Origin: Monoplex corrugatus
Taxonomy: Eukaryota > Mollusca > Gastropoda > Littorinimorpha > Ranellidae
Assembly (NCBI GenBank): GCA_030674185.1
Contig: CM060307.1
Span: forward strand, 49,730,383-49,794,382
DNA: 64,000 nucleotides
Reading direction: 5' to 3'
This document shows positions 22,053 through 30,949 of the stretch, piece by piece. The first letter of the stretch is position 1, and every line of letters starts with the position of its first letter. Made by a program: the position numbers and the translations under genes. The notes under the pieces were generated by a model. The model saw only the letters and a program-made list of their open reading frames with translations, had not been told where the DNA came from and ran no database searches.

Positions 22053-22245
22053 AACCCTTTGATTCCTGCATGTTATCCATCAGCTGCAAAAACTTAACCT
22101 TTTGACTGCCTCAACTTATCCACCACAGCTTCCTGCAGGAAGCTGGTGGGTAGGATGAGGCAGTCAAATGGTTAAGTTTTTGCATTGCTAGCATGATTGA
22201 CAATGCAGGATGCCGGTGGACAGGGTGAGAGAGTGAAAGGGTTAA
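22053..22245. mobile_element. FB1 foldback MITE
   Basis: Outer TTAACCCTTTGATTCC, inner TTAACCTTTTGACTGCC...CAGGAAGCTGGTGGGTAGG...GTCAAATGGTTAA, outer right end GTGAAAGGGTTAA. The block TTGCTAGCATGATTGACAAT lies right of the inner palindrome here, whereas in the 14.4 and 48.3 kb copies it lies left of it. So the outer part is flipped relative to those copies. Confidence 0.85.
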
Positions 22246-22439
22246 GTGGACACATCAGACAATGAATATGCACCAGCTCATTAACAACCTGAAAATACAT
22301 CGATTATGTAAAACAGATCACAGGATGCCATAGATAATCTTGTATTACAAACTGTAGTTGATAAACAATGCAACGGAGACGTCTTTTTGAAAAACTGAAA
22401 CTGAAACTAAAACAACAAAGTGTATTCGCGTTTTGGGCG

Positions 22440-22815
22440 GATCATCATCATCATCATCATCAGGTGCCCTGTCGCATGGCGTTGGCGACCATGGACTTCC
22501 AACCATCTCTATCTCTCGTTGCCCCCAGCATCTCCCCCACCCTCCTCATCCCCAGCCACTCTGCAAGTCCGTCCAGCATTCTCTTCCTGGGTCTATCTGG
22601 TGCTCTCTTTCCCTCCAGCTTTCCCGTTGTGACCAGGTGCTCCAAATCCCCCTTCCTCATAAAATGGCCTATAAATGTTGCTTGTCTTTTCCTAATCTTC
22701 CCTATGAGTGATCTACTTGTGTCTGCCTCTATCAAGACTGTCTCGTTTGTTTTCTTTGCTGTCCATGGAACTCTCAACATTCTTCTGAGAAACCACATCT
22801 CGGCTGCCTCAGTCT
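22440..22815 (-). mobile_element. LINE-E 3' fragment, best-preserved reading frame
   Basis: A 112-codon minus ORF gives MWFLRRMLRVPWTAKKTNET, IRKRQATFIGHFMRKGDLEH, LVTTGKLEGKRAPDRPRKRM, LDGLAEWLGMRRVGEM and VANAMRQGT-stop. The stop TGA begins the (TGA)n tail (ATC on plus, 22442-22462). This is the C-terminal domain beyond the RT. Confidence 0.85.
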
Positions 22816-22894
22816 TGCTCTGGCTTTGCTTGCTGACTGTTTGGGTGGATGGTAACGGAAATCACTGGTTGAGACAGAGAGCAAGTATCAACAT

Positions 22895-23424
22895 GTCCAC
22901 GCCTGTCACAACCTTACTGACGCTTTTCAAAGACAATGCAAAATAAATTGAAGATGATTTTGAAGCGTTCCTCTCCAAGTTTCGCCTTTCATCCCTATAG
23001 ATTGCATGCTCCGATTGTTGAAGTGGGTACCAAGATGGCGATCATTGTGTCCACACGGGACAATTAGCTCACGTGCTCCGCTCCGACCTCTGTCCATCCA
23101 TAGTCATAAATCATTCAACGAGTTCAAAGTCGGGACAGGACGAGAGCAGGAAGAAGTGCGCGTTATCTCCCTTTGTGGCGTCGTCATCAACTGTCAGCCA
23201 CTTTACGAGAAGGGAGATGACTACGTCTCGGTTTCGATCTTCGATTACTGCCCCTGTCTTCTGATCGGAGAGAGAAGAGCGTAAAGATGGAGGACTCTGT
23301 TTGCCAGTTGAATGTTAACTAACGTGTTGTTTTGGTACCTATTTGATGCACAAGATAACCGATGGGCCCTGAAACACAAGATTCACACAGAAAAGAACCC
23401 ACACGCTGGTGTCATCAATTAAGT
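22895..23424. repeat. REP-D copy 1 (promoter-like duplicate)
   Basis: Matches 33360-33938 over its length: CTGACGCTTTTCAAAGACAA, GCAAAATAAATTGAAGAT, AAGATGGCGATCATTG, CCACACGGGACAATTAGC, CACGTGCTCCG, TATCTCCCTTTGTGGCGTC, GAAACACAAGATTCACAC and CGCTGGTGTCATCAATTAA. It contains YY1-like AAGATGGCG and an E-box CACGTG. Confidence 0.8.
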
Positions 23425-23618
23425 AACCCTTTGATCCGCCTCCCTTGACTCCGCACCCTGTCTATCAGCATTCTGCATCGTCAACGGTGCTAACAAAGCA
23501 AAACTATAACCTTTGACTCCTCACTTTCACCAGCTCGCAGGAAGCTGGTGGAAAGGGTGAGGGAGTCAAAGGGTTAAGGTTTTGCTGTTGGTGGATAGAT
23601 GTGGGAATCAAAGGGTTA
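23425..23618. mobile_element. FB1 foldback MITE abutting REP-D copy 1
   Basis: Begins in AGTAACCCTTTGATCC directly after the REP-D end. It has a duplicated left end (CCCTTGACTCCGCACC), then the inner hairpin CTCGCAGGAAGCTGGTGG, and ends in ATCAAAGGGTTAA. Confidence 0.8.
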
Positions 23619-23689
23619 AAAAAAAGGAAAGAAAGACGGAAAATGGAGGGGCATTGGAAAACAGATGAAACTGATGCAGACATGGCCCC

Positions 23690-23690
<1 letters not shown>

Positions 23691-23763
<73 letters not shown>

Positions 23764-23780
23764 TGTGTGGTGTTGTGTGT

Positions 23781-23863
<83 letters not shown>

Positions 23864-23870
23864 GTTGTTT
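23691..23870. repeat. (GT)n microsatellite
   Basis: About 85 GT units with interruptions TATG, GGTGTTG and GTGG near 23755-23785. Confidence 0.97.
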
Positions 23871-24084
23871 CGCTTGTTTTGTCTGTTTTTCTAGGAGATA
23901 ACCGATGGTCTAGTAGTTAGTGGAGTGTGCAGCCCAGTGGTTACAGCACCCGCCTCACAAGTTCAGACTGATGCCTTCATCTATCTGCTCCTGTGGACAT
24001 TAGGGCCAAGCAGCTGATGTCACCTCTATCAAGGCAGGGTGACAGGAGAGATGACAGACTGCAATCGTACCAACCACCTACTCC

Positions 24085-24171
24085 ATGACAAGAGAGAGAG
24101 AGAGAGACAAAGAGGAGGAGAGAGAGAGAGACAAGAGAGAAAGAGAGAGGAGGAGAGAGAGAGAAAGAGAA

Positions 24172-24205
<34 letters not shown>

Positions 24206-24515
24206 AGAGAAAGAAAGAGAGAAAGACAGAGAGAGCGAAAGAGAGAGAGAGACAGAGAGAGAGACACACAGAGAGAGAGACAGAGAAAGAGAGAGACAGA
24301 GAGAGAGGGAGGGAGGGACGAACATACAAACAAAAGAGAGACAGAGTAAGAAAGACAGACACAGAATGAGAAAGAGAGCAAAAGAAAAAGAGGAGGGGGA
24401 GGGAGAGAAGGGGAGAGCGAGAGATAAAGACAGAGAGAGACAGAGAGAGAAAGACAGAGACAGACAGAAAGGAAAGAAAGAAAAGAGAGAAGAGAGACAT
24501 GCAGAGACAGAGACA

Positions 24516-24546
<31 letters not shown>

Positions 24547-24680
24547 GAGGACAGACAGACAGAGACAGAGAGACAGACAGAGAGACAGAGAGAAAAGGGA
24601 CAGACAGAGAGAGAGAAACAGAGACAGACAGACAGAGACAGACAGACAGACAGATGACAGAGACGACAGAGAGAGAACTA
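24085..24680. repeat. (GA)n/(GACA)n polypurine tract
   Basis: GAGA units with GGAG, GAAA and GACA interspersions, becoming GACAGACAGA toward 24660. A 227-codon Arg/Glu/Asp/Gln-rich ORF on plus and Ser/Leu-rich ORFs on minus are artefacts. Confidence 0.95.
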
Positions 24681-25070
24681 TCGAGCAGTTCTCAAGACAA
24701 CAACAATAGGACAGACGGTTAGGGGTTGGAAATCCAACCGTTCCCTACATTATGTATGGCTCCACTGCCAAGGGTTCAGACCACTGGGACCCCCTCCCAA
24801 CTATATGTCTTGCCGTGAACACTTGTTGCTCTCTCCTTAAAATCACAGTTTATGGCTCTCTCAGCCTTAAGGCGATGACAAAATTATACTAACTCAGCCT
24901 GGAGTAAGTTTGCTCAAAACTTTCGCCTTGTGAATATATTACGCTTAGGCAATGATAGTTTGTGACAAGCTCTTGATAAACTAACTGTAGCTGTTGGTTA
25001 ACCAGAGGGGAGGGACTGTTTTCCTAAAATGTGCTTCGTAGTTGACGAGAGAAACTTGTCTAGTTTGGTA
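24681..25070. other. Intergenic sequence, nothing identified
   Basis: No repeat family, splice-bounded ORF or motif cluster recognised. Confidence 0.4.
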
Positions 25071-25071
25071 G

Positions 25072-25073
25072 TA

Positions 25074-25128
<55 letters not shown>

Positions 25129-25325
25129 GTTGACGGTGCTAATGGGCCAGCCACTAATGATGATGATAATGATAACAACAGCAGCAGCAGCAACAACAAC
25201 AACAATAATAGCAACAGCAACAACAACAACAACTGCAGCAGCAACAACAACAACAACAATAATAATGATAATAATGATATTAACATTAATAATAACAACA
25301 ACAATAATGGTGATGATTAATGATG
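25072..25325. repeat. (GAT)n then (CAG/CAA)n/(AAT)n trinucleotide tract
   Basis: About 19 pure GAT units (25073-25128), a 30-bp linker, then GAT, CAG, AAC and AAT triplets to 25325. Confidence 0.95.
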
Positions 25326-25419
25326 GTGACGATGGTCCATTTCTATCATTTAAGTTTTTATACGAGTTTTCCATTTTCTTTTACTAAATGCAAAATTGAC
25401 TGTTCAGTTCTGTTCTTTC

Positions 25420-25423
25420 TCTG

Positions 25424-25459
<36 letters not shown>

Positions 25460-25662
25460 TCTCCAACACAACACAACACAACACAACACAACACAACACA
25501 ACACAACACAAAACACAAACACAACACAACACAACACAACACAACAAAACAACACAACAGTCACACTCAACACACACACGCACACACACAACACACACAC
25601 ACACACACACACACACAAAACACACACACACACAACACACCACAGAACACAGCACACACACA
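25420..25662. repeat. (CTGT)n/(CT)n, (AACAC)n and (CA)n tracts
   Basis: CTGTCT and CT units (25420-25462), ACACA pentamers (25464-25558), then CA with AA interruptions. Confidence 0.95.
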
Positions 25663-25699
25663 TACACATACATGTATACACACAATTCGCACCTATGTA

Positions 25700-26205
25700 C
25701 CTTATATATACAAATATAACACTAACAGAAACAGTTCTCTGTGCGACCTTCACCCATGACTGTATCCAGATGAAGAAATCTATAACCAGCCTCTAACGGG
25801 TAGCGCAGCAACCGTACACTGTACCTCCATGACTTCCACCCCAACAACGCTTGTGGGGAGTACCAGGTGAAGGATGGGCAAACACCTCTAATCCCACCCA
25901 GTCATGATACCCGTTCTGTCACCAGCTTTATGAAGAGACATAGAGAAAGAGATGAGTAACTTCACTGTACATGCATTCTACGAGTATCTCAATGGGCAAC
26001 TTTGCAGTTTTGAAAAAGACACGGCTGTACTGGGACAATGTCATATACACTCCACCCAAATCTGCTGGCAGTGATCTGGCATACTCTCTGAATCTGCACA
26101 AGACTATGCAGACATTAATTAAGATGGGCAGCAAACTGGCTTGTGTTTAATAAGAGCTGGGTTTAAGTTCCAGATTCTCATTCTTATTCTTATTCTTATT
26201 ACAAG
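25700..26205. other. Intergenic sequence, nothing firm
   Basis: The TTAAGATGGGCAGCAAACTGG phrase (26120) recurs near 21047 as TTAAGATGGGCAGCAAACAGG, apparently a SINE segment next to REP-C copies. No gene. Confidence 0.4.
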
Positions 26206-26209
26206 ATCC

Positions 26210-26530
26210 AAAACAAGTGTGACTGCCCGCGCCCAAGCAAACAGGAACCAGAAGAACAAGAAAACCAATGTAAGCGCGTATTTAACAAAACAAGACAAAA
26301 CAAGCGCAAATTTTCCATTTGGTCCCCTTTTTATCCACTGGACGAGGCGGCAGGGAAGTTTTTAGTCCTGTTTTTATTATCCATTGTTTGGTGTTTGTGA
26401 TCTGTTTGTGACCGTGCGTTCGCGCTTGACAAAGGCCGGTTGGCCGAAAATTTGCGCTTGTTTTGTCTTGTTAAATTAAATACGCGCTTACATTGGTTTT
26501 CTTGTTCTTCTGGTTCCTTATTCTTATTGT
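26210..26530. mobile_element. FB2 foldback element, long near-perfect arms
   Basis: Left arm 26243-26315 (starts AGGAACCAGAAGAACAAG, ends GCGCAAATTTTC) and right arm 26446-26519 (starts GAAAATTTGCGCTTG, ends TTCTTCTGGTTCCT) are reverse complements over about 73 bp with few differences. They flank a 130-bp spacer. Left flank GTGTGACTGCCCGCGC is shared with the other FB2 copies. Confidence 0.75.
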
Positions 26531-26532
26531 TG

Positions 26533-26965
26533 CTTAAAGCCCAGCCGGCTGTGTAGAGCCATATCAAGGCTATAACTGTTTCAATGTTTACACAGAACTT
26601 CAACAGGAGAAAATAAAAAGGAAAAGAAAATTATGTACACATATCAATGCATTCGAGCACAAAATCTAAGGAGATGCCCCTGGCGTTGACCACTCCGTCC
26701 AACTGATCGTACAAAGGGATTTAATTAAAAAACGTACCTGAACACAAATCTAAACATAACCGAGGACAATTATCAATCCTAAGAGAAAAGTACTGTTTAA
26801 GACTTTATCGAACACATACAGGTGAATGGACCAGCAAGGCAGAAAATGATAGGAAGAAATGATAGAAAGCAAAGGAACAAGGCAGAAACAAAGAGAGTGA
26901 CAGAAAAGACGAAACTTTTAGCACAGAATTTCCAGAAGAAACTCCAGATTTTGTATCCAGCAGAC
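26533..26965 (-). mobile_element. REP-C copy adjoining FB2
   Basis: Begins TTTAAAGCC-type tail (AAAGCCCAGCCGGCTGTG), then GAGATGCCCCTGGCGTTGAC, the ACACATACAGGTGAATGGAC block and a degenerate far end. It is followed immediately by the (GGTTT)n satellite. Confidence 0.8.
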
Positions 26966-26994
26966 TCCCTCAGACAGTGCTAGGCGAGGATTAA

Positions 26995-27545
26995 GACTGA
27001 TTGATTTGATTTGATTTGATTTGGTTTGGTTTGGTTTGAGTTGGTTTGGTTTGATTTGGTTTGGTTTGATTTGGTTTGGGTTAGTTTGGTTTGGTTTGGT
27101 TTGATTTGGTTTAATTTGGTTTGGTTTGATTTGGTTTGGTTTGATTTGGTTTGATTTGGTTTGGGTTAGTTTGGTTTGGTTTAGTTTGGTTTGGTTTGGC
27201 TTGGTTTGGTTTGGTTTGGTTTAGTTTGGTTTGGTTTAGTTTGGTTTGATTTGGTTTGGTTTGGTTTGGTTTAGTTTGGTTTGGTTTGGTTTGATTTGGT
27301 TTAATTTGTGGTTTGGTTTGATTGTGTTTGGTTTGATTTGGTTTGATTTGGTTTTAGTTGTGTTTGGTTTGTTTGATTGATTTGTTGATTTGGTTTGGTT
27401 TGGTTTGGTTTGATTTGGTTTGATTGGTTTGGTTTGGTTTGTTTGATTTGATTTGGTTTGGTTTTGGTTTGGTTTGGTTTGATTTGATTTGTATTTTTGT
27501 GATTTGATTTGATTTGATTTGATTGATTTGATTTGTGATTTGATA
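26995..27545. repeat. (GGTTT)n/(GATTT)n pentanucleotide satellite
   Basis: About 105 units of GGTTT, GATTT and AGTTT in mosaic order. The mosaic of two unit types suggests repeated slippage and conversion. The minus ORF of Asn/Gln/Lys/Pro is an artefact. Confidence 0.95.
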
Positions 27546-27654
27546 CGGTCGGCTGCGATAACCATCTCAGGCAAGTGTGGGGAAAGGGGGCTTATTTAAT
27601 ATTATAGACTTATACTGACACCACCAGAACAATAATGTTAAGATGTAGATAAAA

Positions 27655-27725
27655 CGCGGGTTCGAATCCGCAAGCCATCGGCATGTGAATGCAATGCTCA
27701 ATCAGTTGAGATACTGATGCCGACA
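27655..27725 (-). mobile_element. tRNA-like SINE head
   Basis: Minus strand reads CTCAACTGATTGAGCA (box A-like) and, about 30 bp on, GCGGATTCGAACCCGC (box B-like). There is no acceptor-stem pairing or tRNA-length structure, so this is a SINE promoter, not a tRNA gene. Confidence 0.5.
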
Positions 27726-28050
27726 GGGATCATAACTGTAAAATAAATAAACAAATAAACAAATAAACAACTAAATAAACAAATAGATAAATAAGTAAAT
27801 ACATTTTAGACGAGTGAGGTGGAGACACTTCAACCTTTCTTGTGGCCAACATTGTAATAATTCTATTTGTACATGTATGTCCGCAAGCAGTCCATGTCAA
27901 ATCATGCTAATCGTATTCTAAATATCAACAAAGACAACAACAACAAAAAGGAAAAGACACTCATATACACGTACACACACACACACGCGCGCGCGCGCGC
28001 GCGCGCACGCACGCACACACACACACACATACATACATACATACACACAC
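27726..28050. repeat. AAAT/AAAC run and (CA)n(CG)n(CA)n(TACA)n tract
   Basis: AAATAAAC units at 27739-27800, a unique spacer, then CA, CG and CATA tracts at 27971-28045. Confidence 0.85.
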
Positions 28051-28057
28051 AAACACT

Positions 28058-28205
28058 TATACATAAAAAAGCCGCGATACGACTAGACCTAGAAAAGTCG
28101 CAAGTATCAATCTATGCAGTTATACATAGAAAAGCCGCAGTACGACTAGACCTAGAAAGCCACACGACTAGACCTAGAAAAGCCACAAGTATCAATCTGT
28201 GCAGT
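28058..28205. repeat. Imperfect tandem repeat, ~2.5 copies
   Basis: Units share AAAGCCGC.(A/G)TACGACTAG, ACCTAGAAAAG and CAAGTATCAATCT(A/G)TGCAG. The third copy is partly collapsed (GCCACACGACTAGACC). Confidence 0.8.
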
Positions 28206-28611
28206 TTGTAGTTATTTCAGAAGAGCTATATTCGATCTGAATGGATTTTTTTAAATTTCTTTTTCTTTCTTTCTTTCTTTTTTCTTCTTTTCTTTTCTTT
28301 TCTTTTTTCTGTTTTCTTTCTTTTCTTTGTTTAAAGAAAGAAAGCAATCAGAGGCTTTGTCTTAAAGACACTTGGAGGAGGTTCCACATTGTTGGGCCAA
28401 AAAGAGAGAAACGATTTCTTTTTGCAACTAGTTAGATCAAAAGAGAACTGAGATACTATCAAAAAGAGTATCAGCTTGAGACTTTGTGATGGCGCTGCCC
28501 ATTTACTCTTCTTCTCTCTACTTTACCTTCCTAGACTATGAAAACCTTCAAGAATCCATTCGTGCCTGGGTGAACTTGAGGCAGCGTGCACAAGATTTTT
28601 TTGAATGTCAT

Positions 28612-28970
28612 ACTCAGTCTCAAAAAAAAAAACAATAAAAAAAAACAAAAAAACAAAAACGAGACAGTCTGGAAGGAGGCAGACACAAGAAGAACATTTA
28701 TGAAGAAGATTAGGAAAAGACGAGCAACAATTAGAGGACATGTTATTATGAGGCAAGAGAAATTACAGCACCTTGTCACAACAGGAAAGCTGGGGGGATG
28801 GGGGATGGAAGAGAGCACCAGGTAGACCCAGGGAGAAAATATTAGACGGACTTGCAGAGTGGCTGAGGACAGAGAGGGTGGGAGATGTACTTGCAGCGAT
28901 AAGCGATAGATCGGTATGGATCGCCAACGCCATGGGGCAGGGCACTTGATGATGATGATGACTCAGTCTC
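28612..28970 (+). mobile_element. 5'-truncated LINE-E insertion with 10-bp TSD
   Basis: ACTCAGTCTC occurs at 28612-28621 and again at 28961-28970. Between them are an A-rich start, then ETVWKEADTRRTFMKKIRKR, HVIMRQEKLQHLVTTGKL and a frameshifted end to GQGT-type sequence, stopping at TGATGATGATGATG. TSD plus (TGA)n tail indicates target-primed insertion. Confidence 0.85.
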
Positions 28971-29079
28971 GTGCAGTCACACTGGACAGTGGAAGCTTTA
29001 ATTTGCATCAACCCGTCATCCGAATAGCACAAACGACATGTACAAAACCTCTGTAGATCTGAGACGTATAGGACAAGTA

Positions 29080-29605
29080 TATAGGACATGTATATATATA
29101 TCGGCTCCAAGATCAGACTAATGCGTTCCCTGGTCATGTCAATATTTTTGTATGCATGCGAAACATGGACCATAACAGCAGACATTGAAAGAAGGATACA
29201 GGCAATGGAGATGAGATGCTTCCGCAAACTCCTTGGTATCTCGTACAAAAATCATATAACCAATAAGGAAGTGAAAACCCGAATCGAAAACGCCATCGGG
29301 CCGTATGAAGACCTGACCTCAATGAAAAGACGCAAACTGAGGTGGTACGGACATGTCACACGATCATCTGGACTGGCCAAGACCGTCTTGCAGGGAATAG
29401 TTCAGGGAGGGAGACGAAGAGACAGACAGAAAAAGATGGGAAGACAATATCAGAGAGTGGACTGGCCTTGAATGGAATATCATTCTGCGGAAAGCTGAGG
29501 ACCGTGAGGAGTGGAGGAAGTTGGTTGCAAAATCTTCAGTGGTGCCCCAACGGTCAACCAGACTTCGGGACTGATGATGATGATGATGATGATATAGGAC
29601 ATGTA
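29080..29605 (+). mobile_element. 5'-truncated LINE-F insertion with 13-bp TSD
   Basis: TATAGGACATGTA flanks the copy at 29080-29092 and 29593-29605. Inside, the ORF from about 29100 reads KIRLMRSLVMSIFLYACETW, RRIQAMEMRCFRKLLGISYK, RRKLRWYGHVTRSSGLAKT and VLQGIVQGGRRR. After a frameshift near 29460 it continues EDREEWRKLVAKSSVVPQR to RLRD-stop, then (TGA)n. This is the C-terminal region of an RTE-like endonuclease-RT LINE, better preserved than LINE-E. Confidence 0.9.
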
Positions 29606-30540
29606 CGGACAGACCGTTTGCATCAATAAAAAGAGACAAACATAGGCAAAGACATTTTACCGTTGCCGCCGTTTGCATCGATATAAAGAGACAAAGACAA
29701 AGACACTGTGCCGTTGCTCTTTCTATTTCATGTCTCTGGTTACTTTAAGTAGCTGTATGTCCTGCCAGCCCACCGCTGGAGTACCCATAAGTGTTTAGTC
29801 TTCAATTACCCTCTGTTGGTTTATGTCATCACGTATGCCATTAGATATTCATCAGTTTTGACTTGTTCAGGATCAGGCGGAAAGAGCGCTCACTAAAGCA
29901 AACACATTTTGGATTGATTGATTTACTTTGGGGGTTTGGTTAAACCTCAATATATGTTGGAAAACGATCAGATTCATTAAAACATAATGAGCATTAAGTT
30001 CTTGAAATGATTTGGCTAAACCTCAATACATGTTCCAGAATGATCATGTTTATCAAGATATTATAAGCACTGAAAACTAAATTGATATGACCAGCGATAC
30101 ACCCGTATTATACTGGAGAAATGAATATTCTATTGATGTTATAAAGATAATTCCACTAGTATATACTTGTTTTTATTTTCTGTTATGAAGCAAAATGAAC
30201 ACACGTATTTTAGGTAGCCAAAGGAAATGAAGAAATGAAAAATAAACAAGCCTTTTTCGATCGTTCTTTCAGCGATTGTAAACGTATTATTAGTCATGTT
30301 TCTATGAACACTGGAAATGCTCATTGTATTGAACTTTTTATCAGTGGTTCAATGCATAAATGGAATTTTTCAAGTGTTACAACGCCGCCTTCAGAACGTT
30401 GAAAACTGAGCACTAGTGCAGAGGGTTTTTCTTTGTTTTGTTTTTTCTTTATATATATATATTTTTTTTATTTTTTTTTTTATTCAGAATACATTTTGTT
30501 CATGGTGGTATAAACAAGTATTTCATATCATATACTTTTT
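29606..30540. other. AT-rich intergenic sequence
   Basis: A phrase around CAAACATAGGCAAAGACA repeats once near 29640-29705 (GTTTGCATC.AT..AAAGAGAC). TGGTTAAACCTCAATATATG and TGGCTAAACCTCAATACATG (29937, 30012) form a short direct repeat. No gene. Confidence 0.45.
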
Positions 30541-30658
30541 ACACTCCAGGCCCTTGTCTAAACAAGATTCAGGGAGTCAAAGAGTGAAGTTTTTGCTTTG
30601 CTAGCACGTTTGACAAAGCAGGATGCTGGTGGAGAGGGTGCTGGAGTCGAAGGGTTAA
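30541..30658. mobile_element. FB1 partial copy (right half)
   Basis: Contains TTTTTGCTTTGCTAGCACG, GACAAAGCAGGATGCTGGTGG and ends GGAGTCGAAGGGTTAA. The left half is reduced to a remnant. Confidence 0.7.
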
Positions 30659-30714
30659 ACTTCAGATTGGTGTCCAACAGTCTCTCGCAGACAGTGTTAG
30701 GCAGAGGCTCCAGA

Positions 30715-30865
30715 TTGATCGATTTGATTTGTTTGGTTTGATTTGATTTGGTTTGATTTGATTTGATTTGATTTGATCTGGTTTGGTTTGATTTGGTTTG
30801 GTTTGGTTTGGTTTGGTTTGGTTTGGTTTGGTTTGGTTTGGTTTGGTTTGGTTTCGTTTGGTTTA
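30715..30865. repeat. (GGTTT)n/(GATTT)n satellite
   Basis: About 30 units, GATTT-rich on the left and pure GGTTT at 30795-30855. Same unit as the 27 kb tract. Confidence 0.95.
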
Positions 30866-30949
30866 ACACCAGTAAAACATTGTTAACATCATTGGCAGGG
30901 AAGAGACCAGTGTTTAGTGTTGCTGGCTGGCATGGAACTCTGTCAATGC

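Noticed and set aside
24039..24722. 227-codon Arg/Glu-rich ORF
   Set aside because: Translation of a (GA)n/(GACA)n tract.
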